Part shown: positions 1 to 5,729 of the stretch, piece by piece
Layout of the letters: every line of letters begins with the position of its first letter
How positions within the stretch are numbered: position 1 is the stretch's first letter
Assembly: GCA_007136165.1 (NCBI GenBank)
Contig: SLHK01000221.1
Coordinates: 1 to 5,729 of the forward strand
Origin: Syntrophomonadaceae bacterium
GTDB lineage: Bacteria > Bacillota > Dethiobacteria > PWVN01
Reading direction: 5' to 3'
Length of the DNA: 5,729 nt
The notes under the pieces: model-generated
What the model was told of the DNA's origin: nothing
The model's database searches: none
What the model saw: only the letters and a program-made list of their open reading frames with translations
Position numbers and translations under genes: made by a program

Positions 1-399
1 TACAACATCAACGACCCATTTTTAAGCATGAACCTGTTTGAGCGCCTGCGCAGCCAGGGGGTGGAGGTGCTCACCTCGGAAATGCTGACGGAAGAGGAGG
101 TGCTGCAGGGGGTCAGCATCCTGGAGAAGGATATCTTCTGGACCTTCGGCAAGGAAATTCTCGGGACGGCCAATTACCTCCTGGAAAAAAAGCAGGTGGA
201 CGGGGTCATCATCCTGGTCTCCTTTGGCTGCGGCCCCGATTCTTTGATTGTGGACCTCATTGAAAGAAACTATAAACGCGCCGGTACCATACCCCTGCTA
301 AAGATTACCCTGGATGAGCATACGGGGGATGCGGGGGTCTTGACCCGGCTGGAAGCATTTTTGGACCTGGTGCAGTGGAGGGATGTTAAATGCAGGTAA
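1..399 (+). CDS. C-terminal part of an acyl-CoA dehydratase activase-related protein (DUF2229/COG3580-like), 5' truncated
   Basis: The reading frame is open from base 1, so the true start lies upstream and 132 residues are visible. They begin YNINDPFLSMNL, which resembles the conserved 'GHPYN-x-DPF-x-MNL' segment of COG3580 proteins, so the gene is entered internally and the ATG at 28 is not taken as its start. Further landmarks are SFGCGPDS around Cys77, then DEHTGDAG and TRLEAF near residues 105-120. The family is related to the 2-hydroxyacyl-CoA dehydratase/benzoyl-CoA reductase group and is often encoded beside, or fused to, a BadF/BcrA-type ATPase activase (COG1924). Such proteins are thought to bind an iron-sulfur cluster through conserved cysteines; the substrate is not known. 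The end overlaps the next gene by 10 bases, which implies translational coupling. Family assignment is fairly firm, exact function is not. Confidence 0.85.
   Translation, partial: YNINDPFLSMNLFERLRSQGVEVLTSEMLTEEEVLQGVSILEKDIFWTFGKEILGTANYLLEKKQVDGVIILVSFGCGPDSLIVDLIERNYKRAGTIPLLKITLDEHTGDAGVLTRLEAFLDLVQWRDVKCR
377..383 (+). promoter_or_regulatory. Ribosome binding site of the COG3581-like gene, inside the preceding gene
   Basis: GGAGGGA lies within the last codons of the upstream gene. GGAGG ends eight bases before the ATG at 390. This supports the ATG at 390 as the start and allows terminating ribosomes to restart on the overlapping gene. Confidence 0.7.
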
Positions 400-1532
400 C
401 TTTTGCCCTGATGGGGGATTTCGCCATTCCATTAAAGGCCCTGTTTACGAATTTGGGCCACCAGGTTATTCCGCCCCCGCCGGTGACGGAAAATACCATC
501 CGCCTGGGGACCCGGCATTCGCCGGAACTGGCCTGCTACCCCTTAAAGGTAAACATCGGCAACTACATCGAGAGCCTGGAGCGGGGCGCCGACACCATCG
601 TCATGGCGGGAGGGGTGGGCCCCTGCCGTTTTGGTTACTACGCCCAGGTGCAGCGGGAAATCCTTAAAGACATGGGATATGACTTTAACATGATTATTAT
701 AGACCCGCCCCAGTGCGGGCTTGCCGAGCTCAGGCAAAAACTGGCAAGCCTCAACAATGGTAAAAACTGGCGGCAGATCCTCTTCGCCCTGCGGTTATTC
801 TGGCACAAGACCAAGGCCCTGGATCTGCTCCACCAGAAGGCCCTCCTGGCCAGGCCCCGGCAGAAATCCAGGGGCCTGGTAACCAGAGTTTACCGGGAGT
901 ACGTGGGGCTTTTGGACGAGGCGGAGACTCCCGCCGAAGTCCGGGAAACCTACCGGGCCGGCGAAAAAGCCCTGCAGGAGACGGCTGCCCAAACCCCCCC
1001 CAAACCCACCCGCATTGCCCTGGTGGGAGAGGTCTACATGCTTTTGGAACCCTATGCCAACCTGGACATCGAGAACGCCCTGGGGGATATGGGCGTGACC
1101 GTGGAACGAAGCATCTATATCAGCGACTGGATCAAGGACCACGTTGTTTTAAGCAATCTGAGACTTAAAAGGGGGGGCAGTTACAAGAAGGCGGCGGCCC
1201 CTTACCTTAAGCATTTTATCGGGGGCCACGGCTGGGAATCCATCGGTGATACGGTCCTGGCCGCCCGCCGGGGCTTCGATGGGGTTATCCACATACTTCC
1301 CTTTGCCTGCACCCCGGAGATCGTGGCCCAGAGCATTTTGCCCCGGGTCAGTAAGGACAACCGGATCCCTGTCATGTCCCTGTCTTTTGACGAGCACTCG
1401 GCCAGAGCCGGTTTTATTACCCGCCTGGAAGCCTTTGTGGACCTCCTGCGCCGCCGCACCGCCCCGGGGGCAAAATCCTTAAAGCCCTCCTTATCCGCCG
1501 AAAAAAAGGAGAAACTTTCGCCTCTGGCCTGA
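390..1532 (+). CDS. COG3581-like CoA enzyme activase / 2-hydroxyacyl-CoA dehydratase-family protein
   Basis: A complete 380-residue soluble protein of the COG3581 family, the usual partner of COG3580/DUF2229 proteins in anaerobic Bacillota. Conserved-looking cysteines sit at C49 (ELACYPLK), C79 (GGVGPCRFGYY), C109 (DPPQCGL) and C307 (PFACTPE). By analogy with the dehydratase/benzoyl-CoA reductase superfamily, some are likely [4Fe-4S] ligands; this is inference. An N-terminal domain (about 1-115) and a C-terminal domain (about 207-355) are joined by a helical, basic linker. The C-terminal domain carries DGVI, FAC-x-P, FDEH and TRLEAF, the same order seen in the preceding gene product. The last 25 residues are a lysine/serine-rich tail with no recognisable motif. 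The start at 390 has a good Shine-Dalgarno and overlaps the previous stop (ATGCAGGTAA), so the two are probably made together as subunits. The reaction and substrate are unknown; it may be an electron-transfer or reductase component rather than a true dehydratase. Confidence 0.85.
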   Translation: MQVTFALMGDFAIPLKALFTNLGHQVIPPPPVTENTIRLGTRHSPELACYPLKVNIGNYIESLERGADTIVMAGGVGPCRFGYYAQVQREILKDMGYDFNMIIIDPPQCGLAELRQKLASLNNGKNWRQILFALRLFWHKTKALDLLHQKALLARPRQKSRGLVTRVYREYVGLLDEAETPAEVRETYRAGEKALQETAAQTPPKPTRIALVGEVYMLLEPYANLDIENALGDMGVTVERSIYISDWIKDHVVLSNLRLKRGGSYKKAAAPYLKHFIGGHGWESIGDTVLAARRGFDGVIHILPFACTPEIVAQSILPRVSKDNRIPVMSLSFDEHSARAGFITRLEAFVDLLRRRTAPGAKSLKPSLSAEKKEKLSPLA

Positions 1533-1575
1533 CCCCGGCGGCGAAAAATCTTTGCCCCTCATGCGGCTTCTTTTC

Positions 1576-1595
1576 AGCGAAGATGTCGCTTTTTC
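1576..1595 (+). terminator. Weak candidate Rho-independent terminator
   Basis: AGCGA (1576-1580) pairs with TCGCT (1586-1590) around a five-base AGATG loop, and TTTTT runs through 1590-1594. The stem is only five pairs, so it would be weak. Its position, 43 bases after the stop of the upstream operon and just before a new promoter, fits termination. It overlaps the expected -35 region of that promoter. Confidence 0.4.
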
Positions 1596-1614
1596 TGTAT
1601 AAATATGGTATAAT
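1586..1614 (+). promoter_or_regulatory. Extended -10 promoter for the nucleotidyltransferase-M50-trpS operon
   Basis: A perfect TATAAT at 1609-1614 is preceded by TG one base upstream (TGGTATAAT), the extended -10 form used by the housekeeping sigma factor. At 17-base spacing the -35 would be TCGCTT (1586-1591), a poor match to TTGACA, so recognition probably depends on the extended -10. The surrounding DNA is AT-rich compared with the genes. Transcription should start near 1620-1622, giving a leader of only about 25 bases. That leaves no room for a T-box or other riboswitch. Confidence 0.7.
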
Positions 1615-1630
1615 GCACCTAATCAAGATA

Positions 1631-1648
1631 AAGGAGGTGTCCATGTGA
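1631..1648 (+). promoter_or_regulatory. Strong Shine-Dalgarno and overlapping ATG-TGA / GTG start site
   Basis: AAGGAGGTG at 1631-1639 is a near-perfect Shine-Dalgarno. The nearest ATG (1643-1645) is followed at once by TGA (1646-1648), so it cannot start a protein. The G of that ATG begins a GTG (1645-1647) that opens the long frame. From GGAGG the spacing is five bases to ATG and seven to GTG, so GTG is the better placed and only productive start. Initiation at the ATG would yield only formyl-methionine. Confidence 0.75.
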
Positions 1649-4248
1649 GGTTGATAATCTCTTGTGAGGACGCCGACTTTGATATTCTGGCATCTATGCT
1701 GGCTGCCCGCCTTCTCCACCCCGGAGCCGGGGTGGCCCTCCCCCGGAGGATATGCCAGGAAGCCCGGGTTTACCTGGCGGAAAACGAAGGCATTCTATCA
1801 TTTACGGACCTGGAACCCCCCGGGGACGCCCCCCTGGATGAGTTGGTTATCCTGGGCAGTCCCCAGGCCCATTACCCCGGGGACCTGGGACAGTACAGGG
1901 AGAAAGCCCGCAGCATCCGGACTTATTCCCTGCCTGCCGCAGAAGAGGAAGGGAGCAGGGGGGATGAAACCGGCGCCTTAACCTCCCACATGGTATTAAA
2001 GCTTAAGAAGCATGAAATACCCCTTTCCCCCTCCCAGGCCAGCTTCCTGGCCCTGGGCATCTACCATAAAACCCGCTCCTTAACCTCCCGGGGAACGGCC
2101 CTTGACTTCAAAGCCCTGGCCTATCTCTTTGAACGGGGGGCGGACCTGGCCAGAATTAAGCCCTACCTCCCCCCGGGCTCCCAGGGCAGGGAAGAGCTTT
2201 TCTTCGCAAAAGTGGCGAACAACCACACGGTGCGGAATATGGGAGGTTACCGGATCCTCTTCTGCCGCGGCCAAGTGACAGACTACCTGGAGGGCATGGG
2301 GCTTCTGGTGCAAAAGCTGTTAAAGGTGGCCCGGGCCCACATGGCCCTGGTCATCTTCCCCTTTCACGGAAACAACTATGTGATTGCCGTTACCCTGGAG
2401 GACACGGCCCTTGACCTTGAGAAAATCCTGGCCCCCTTCGGGGCGGGGGGAGGGCGGCTGTATGTCTCCTTCTTCAGGGAAGGCAGCCCCGGAGACATCT
2501 TAACGGAATTGGCGGACCACCTCTACAAAAACCTCTCGGCCGGGCTAAAGGCTGCGGACATCATGGACCGGTACGTGAAGAGCATCCCGCCGGAGACCAG
2601 TTTTTCCGAGGCCCGGGCGCAGCTGGAGAGGAAGGGGGGTACTACCCTGGCCGTAACGGGCGAAATGGGTTTTCTGGGCACCATCAGCCTGCAGGAAATC
2701 CTTAAAGCCCTGCGTTTTGGCTTCGGGGACCATTCCGTGGACAATTACATGGATAAAGCCGGCCCCAGGGCTGCACCGGATACGTCTTTGGACGGGCTGC
2801 TGCGGCAGATAACGGCCGGCCCGGGAGATATGCTCCCCGTGCTGGACCGGCGGGGCCGCCTGCAGGGCGCCGTCACCCGGGAAGGCCTGATTCAGGCTTT
2901 ATACCGGGAAAGGCATCCCCTGGTGGAGAGGCCCACCGACATCGCCACCTCCCTGGGGGGCAGTATTGAAAAACTCATTGCGGAAAAAGCCCCCAAATAC
3001 CTCCAGGGATTTCTGTACATGCTGGGGAAAACAGCATCGGATATGGGGTTTTCCGTCTACGCGGTGGGCGGCTTTGTCCGGGACCTGATCCTGGGCCTGG
3101 GCAGCGAAGACCTGGATGTGGTGGTGGAAGGGAACGCCCTGGCCCTGGCCCGTAAGGTCAAAGAGGTGGTGGGAGGAAAACTGGAAGAGAACCCCGACTT
3201 CGGCACGGCCCGCCTCAGAACCGCCCGCCAGACCATAGATTTTTCCACCGCCCGCCAGGAATTTTACGCCCATGCCGCCTCCCTGCCGGAAGTGGAAAAG
3301 AGCAGCTTAAAAAAAGACTTATACCGCCGGGATTTTACCGTGAACACCCTGGCCTTTCAAATAAATCCCGAGAATTACGGCCGCCTCTTTGATTACTACG
3401 GCGGCCTCAAGGACCTGGAAGGGAAAAAATTAAGGGTCCTTTACAGCCTGAGTTTTGTGGAAGACCCCCTGCGCATCCTGCGGGCCCTTCGCTTTTCCGC
3501 CCGCCTGGGCTTTGCTCTCGACCCCGAAAGCCGGGACCTCCTCAAGAAGGCCCTGAAGAGCCGGGTCCTCTACAAGGTGAGCAAAGAACGCCTTACCAGG
3601 GAACTGGACCTGGCCTTTAGAGAGAAGAAGGTGGTGCTGCTGGTCCGGGAGTTGGAGGAGCTGGGTGTCCTGGAACAAATTATCCCCCAGCTTTCCCTTA
3701 GGCCGGAGAACTACCGCATCCTGGAGAACATCGAAGAACTGCTCCTGATGCAGGAGGGGGAGGAAAGGGAGAGGGTCAACGCCCTGCCCCTCTATATTGC
3801 AGCCCTCCTGGTGGGCGCCTCCACCAGAAACCTCCTTTCCAGGCTGAACCGCCTCAGGTTTACCCGCCGGGAGATGGAGATCCTCACCCAGGCCCTGGAG
3901 AAGGGGGAAGCCGCTGCCGACATTCTGGCGCAAGAAGGTTTACCGCCGGAGGAAGTTTATGATATATTTAGTACAATGGCCCTGGAGACCTGCATCTATG
4001 TCCTGGCCCGGGCCAGAAATGCCAGGGCCAGGGAGTACTACCAGCGCTACACCCGGGACCTGAAAAACCTGACCCCCGCCGTGACGGGGAAGGAGCTCCT
4101 GGACCTGGGGTTGGAACCGGGCCCCATCTTCAAAGACATTTTGAACCGGCTCACGGAGGAAAAAATTAAAGGCAAGATACAAGGGATAGAGGATGAAATC
4201 CTCTTCATACAGAAACATTACCTGCCTGAGAAAGGAATTGATTTTTAG
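1645..4248 (+). CDS. cca: Class II CCA/A-adding tRNA nucleotidyltransferase (poly(A) polymerase family) with N-terminal DHH-DHHA1-CBS-CBS region
   Basis: An 867-residue cytoplasmic protein that should add or repair the 3' CCA end of tRNA. Long DHH-CBS fusions of this kind include A-adding enzymes, so it may add only the terminal A. Order: DHH-like domain (about 1-165), DHHA1-like (about 190-290), two CBS repeats (about 304-357 and 364-421), nucleotidyltransferase head and neck (about 450-680), tRNA-binding body (to 867). The head is intact: GGFVRD (475-480), metal-binding D489 and D491 in DLDVVVEG, RRDFTVNTLA (561-570), EDPLR (606-610) for base selection, and SKERLTRE (646-653). The tail TGKELLDLGLEPGP (814-827) is typical of the body. 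The DHH region keeps DADFD (9-13) but has lost the DHH triad (YSLPA at 94-98) and other expected ligands, so phosphoesterase activity is doubtful. The start is GTG at 1645, chosen because the in-range ATG is stopped at once. It heads an operon, with its TAG overlapping the next GTG. Nucleotidyltransferase assignment is secure; A- versus CCA-addition cannot be decided here. Confidence 0.93.
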   Translation: MRLIISCEDADFDILASMLAARLLHPGAGVALPRRICQEARVYLAENEGILSFTDLEPPGDAPLDELVILGSPQAHYPGDLGQYREKARSIRTYSLPAAEEEGSRGDETGALTSHMVLKLKKHEIPLSPSQASFLALGIYHKTRSLTSRGTALDFKALAYLFERGADLARIKPYLPPGSQGREELFFAKVANNHTVRNMGGYRILFCRGQVTDYLEGMGLLVQKLLKVARAHMALVIFPFHGNNYVIAVTLEDTALDLEKILAPFGAGGGRLYVSFFREGSPGDILTELADHLYKNLSAGLKAADIMDRYVKSIPPETSFSEARAQLERKGGTTLAVTGEMGFLGTISLQEILKALRFGFGDHSVDNYMDKAGPRAAPDTSLDGLLRQITAGPGDMLPVLDRRGRLQGAVTREGLIQALYRERHPLVERPTDIATSLGGSIEKLIAEKAPKYLQGFLYMLGKTASDMGFSVYAVGGFVRDLILGLGSEDLDVVVEGNALALARKVKEVVGGKLEENPDFGTARLRTARQTIDFSTARQEFYAHAASLPEVEKSSLKKDLYRRDFTVNTLAFQINPENYGRLFDYYGGLKDLEGKKLRVLYSLSFVEDPLRILRALRFSARLGFALDPESRDLLKKALKSRVLYKVSKERLTRELDLAFREKKVVLLVRELEELGVLEQIIPQLSLRPENYRILENIEELLLMQEGEERERVNALPLYIAALLVGASTRNLLSRLNRLRFTRREMEILTQALEKGEAAADILAQEGLPPEEVYDIFSTMALETCIYVLARARNARAREYYQRYTRDLKNLTPAVTGKELLDLGLEPGPIFKDILNRLTEEKIKGKIQGIEDEILFIQKHYLPEKGIDF

Positions 4249-4868
4249 TGCCGGCCCTTTTTTCCCTGGAGATGCTGTACCGGATCCCTGCCGTCATTAT
4301 AGCCCTGGTTTTCCACGAATACGCCCATGCCCGGGTGGCGGACCACCTGGGGGACCCCACCCCCCGGTACCACAACCGGTTGACCCTAAACCCCATAAAT
4401 CACATAGACCCCATCGGTATGCTGATGCTCTGGATCTTTCGCTTCGGCTGGGCGAAGCCGGTGCCCATCAACCCCATGAACTTTCGGGGAGACCGACGCC
4501 GGGGCATCATTCTGGTATCCCTGGCCGGGCCCTTGACCAATATAGTCCTGGCCTTTATCTTCGTTATAATATTGAGGTGGCAACTTCTTTTCTTCCCCAA
4601 CGATAACCTGAGCTTCATGATTCATATCATCGTTTTTTTTAATTTAATCATTGCCGTCTTCAACCTGATCCCCGTGCCGCCCCTGGACGGTTCCAAAGTA
4701 CTGGCGGGGCTGCTGCCCCACCGGTATGACTATGTTTTTGCGCAGCTGGAGCAATACGGCTTCATCATCTTAATTCTTCTCATCTTCACCGGCTTCCTGA
4801 GAACCGTGTTAATCCCTGCTGTTGAGTTTTTGCGCATTCTCATGATTTCCATAGTCTTTTCCATATAA
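4248..4868 (+). CDS. Site-2 protease family (M50, YwhC/SpoIVFB-like) membrane zinc metalloprotease
   Basis: A 206-residue integral membrane protein. The zinc-binding, catalytic HEYAH (H23, E24, H27) is the family's HExxH and sits in the first membrane segment. The usual downstream signature follows: GDPTPR (35-40), LNPINHIDPIGM (47-58), and the third-ligand region NLIPVPPLDGSKVL (139-152) with D147. SLAGPLTN (91-98) is also characteristic. Hydrophobic segments lie near 11-27, 54-67, 86-110, 122-144, 168-188 and possibly 188-206, about six in all. The short single-domain form, without PDZ or CBS, matches YwhC-like members; the substrate is unknown. The start is the GTG at 4248, which shares its G with the previous TAG (TAGTG); AAAGGA at 4231-4236 is a modest ribosome site 11 bases upstream. 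An alternative ATG at 4272 would lose eight residues but lacks a well-spaced ribosome site. The one-base overlap argues for coupling to the nucleotidyltransferase. Confidence 0.92.
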   Translation: MPALFSLEMLYRIPAVIIALVFHEYAHARVADHLGDPTPRYHNRLTLNPINHIDPIGMLMLWIFRFGWAKPVPINPMNFRGDRRRGIILVSLAGPLTNIVLAFIFVIILRWQLLFFPNDNLSFMIHIIVFFNLIIAVFNLIPVPPLDGSKVLAGLLPHRYDYVFAQLEQYGFIILILLIFTGFLRTVLIPAVEFLRILMISIVFSI

Positions 4869-4888
4869 AGCGAAAGAGGGTGTCAATC

Positions 4889-5729
4889 ATGCAAAAAGAA
4901 GTAATATTTAGCGGTATGCGCCCCACAGGCCGCCTGCAGCTGGGAAACCTTTTCGGAGCCCTGGAAAACTGGGTTGATTTGCAGAACCAGGGTCACCGGT
5001 GTTTTTACTGCATCGTGGACTGGCATGCCATGACCACCGCCTACGACGCCCCCGAGGAGATAAAGGAGTACACCGGGGAAATCCTCTGCGACTGGCTGAG
5101 CGCCGGCCTTGACCCGGACAAATCCATCATCTTCAGGCAGTCGGATGTGAAGGAGCATGCGGAGCTGCACCTTCTCTTCTCCATGTTCACGCCCCTGTCC
5201 TGGCTGGAGCGCTGCCCCACCTACAAGGACCAGATTCAGCAGATCGACCGGACGGATTTGCGCACCTACGGGTTTTTGGGCTACCCCCTCCTGCAGTCCG
5301 CCGACATCCTCCTCTACAAGGGCACGGCGGTGCCGGTGGGAGAAGACCAGGCACCCCACATCGAGCTGTCCCGGGAAGTGGCCCGGCGTTTCAACTTCCT
5401 CTACCGGAGGGTCTTCCCGGAGCCCAAGACCTTTTTAAACGAATACAAGCTGATTCCCGGCCTGGACGGCCGGAAGATGAGCAAGAGTTACGGCAATGTC
5501 ATCCACATGACGGCGGACCCCGATGAAGTGGCGGAAAAGGTGCGCCTCATGGTGACGGACCCCCAGAGGATCCGCAAGACGGACCCCGGCGACCCCGACG
5601 TGTGCACAGTCTTCAAGTTCCGCGGGATCTTCGACGAGAATGACGAGGAAGAGTTTGCCCCCCGCTGCCGCAAAGGGACGGTGGGCTGTGTGGAGTGCAA
5701 GCAGAACCTGGCCGCCAGGATGCAGAAAA
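4889..5729 (+). CDS. trpS: Tryptophanyl-tRNA synthetase, 3' truncated by the window edge
   Basis: The frame opens at ATG 4889 and runs off the window without a stop, giving 280 residues of a protein usually near 330. It charges tRNA-Trp with tryptophan using ATP in the cytoplasm. Class Ic signatures are clear: FSGMRPTGRLQLGN (7-20), where QLGN stands for the HIGH motif, then the CIVDWHAMT segment (41-49), LGYPLLQSADILLY (130-143), VGEDQAPHIELSR (150-162), and an exact KMSKS at 196-200. Four cysteines, C239, C260, C267 and C270, form C-x20-C-x6-C-x2-C and resemble the iron-sulfur motif reported in Thermotoga maritima TrpRS (C-x22-C-x6-C-x2-C, from memory). GAGG at 4876-4879 lies nine bases before the ATG. 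The gene begins 20 bases after the protease stop, so it has no leader of its own and should depend on the promoter at 1609 or an internal one. About 50 C-terminal residues are missing. Confidence 0.95.
   Translation, partial: MQKEVIFSGMRPTGRLQLGNLFGALENWVDLQNQGHRCFYCIVDWHAMTTAYDAPEEIKEYTGEILCDWLSAGLDPDKSIIFRQSDVKEHAELHLLFSMFTPLSWLERCPTYKDQIQQIDRTDLRTYGFLGYPLLQSADILLYKGTAVPVGEDQAPHIELSREVARRFNFLYRRVFPEPKTFLNEYKLIPGLDGRKMSKSYGNVIHMTADPDEVAEKVRLMVTDPQRIRKTDPGDPDVCTVFKFRGIFDENDEEEFAPRCRKGTVGCVECKQNLAARMQK

Noticed and set aside
1533..1644. Possible riboswitch or small RNA in the intergenic gap
   Set aside because: The gap is 112 bases, and only about 25 of these are downstream of the predicted transcription start. 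No structure beyond the five-pair hairpin was seen.
1417..1719. 100-codon antisense frame spanning the intergenic region
   Set aside because: It would begin inside the nucleotidyltransferase gene and cross the promoter; it has no recognisable domain and no convincing ribosome site was noted.
1664..1981. 105-codon + strand frame inside the start of the nucleotidyltransferase gene
   Set aside because: It is out of frame with the supported gene, rich in Trp and Pro as GC-rich shadows are, and has no family motif.
3430..3933. 167-codon antisense reading frame within the nucleotidyltransferase gene
   Set aside because: It lies entirely opposite a gene with clear family motifs, its translation shows no recognisable domain, and long antisense frames are expected from GC-rich codon use.
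4193..4606. 137-codon + strand frame across the nucleotidyltransferase/protease junction
   Set aside because: It is an out-of-frame shadow of the M50 gene, proline- and histidine-rich with no motif, while the true frame has HEYAH and the downstream DG motif.
4883..5359. 158-codon antisense reading frame over the start of trpS
   Set aside because: trpS is unmistakable on the other strand through FSGMRPTG and KMSKS; the antisense product has no family resemblance.
1..5729. tRNA genes, CRISPR repeats, insertion sequences, attachment sites or a new defence system
   Set aside because: Nearly the entire window is accounted for by five ordinary coding regions. No spaced direct repeats, terminal inverted repeats, transposase or tRNA-like cloverleaf was seen by eye.

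Overview
The window looks like chromosomal DNA of an anaerobic Bacillota, most likely a moderately GC-rich lineage near Desulfotomaculum/Pelotomaculum, Moorella or Thermincola. The reasons are strong AAGGAGG-type ribosome sites, GTG starts, tightly packed genes, GC-rich codon use with AT-rich promoter DNA, a split 2-hydroxyacyl-CoA dehydratase/activase-like gene pair typical of anaerobes, and a long DHH-CBS-nucleotidyltransferase fusion. The lineage is inferred from recognised families; no search was run. All supported genes are on the + strand.

Region 1 (1-1532) is the end of an upstream operon. It holds the 3' end of a DUF2229/COG3580-type gene (acyl-CoA dehydratase activase-related) and, overlapping it by 10 bases, a complete COG3581-type partner of 380 residues. 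Their C-terminal halves resemble each other, so they look like diverged copies of one fold with conserved cysteines that may hold an iron-sulfur cluster. Their substrate is unknown.

Region 2 (1533-1644) is the only real intergenic gap. It carries a weak terminator-like hairpin and an extended -10 promoter (TGGTATAAT). A near-perfect Shine-Dalgarno follows, then an ATG-TGA start-stop pair that overlaps the GTG start of the next gene.

Region 3 (1645-5729) is an apparent operon of three genes. The first is an 867-residue class II tRNA nucleotidyltransferase/poly(A) polymerase-like protein with N-terminal DHH, DHHA1 and twin CBS regions. The second is a site-2-protease-family (M50) membrane metalloprotease whose GTG start shares a base with the previous stop. 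The third is trpS, beginning 20 bases later and cut by the window edge. Two of the three serve tRNA supply (3'-end maturation or repair, and tryptophan charging), and the protease is membrane embedded.

This is mostly housekeeping DNA, and I see no mobile element, CRISPR array, RNA gene or clear new defence system. The points most worth a second look are the apparently dead DHH/DHHA1 domain in an otherwise intact nucleotidyltransferase, a C-x20-C-x6-C-x2-C motif in TrpRS that suggests an iron-sulfur cluster, and the ATG-TGA element on the GTG start.
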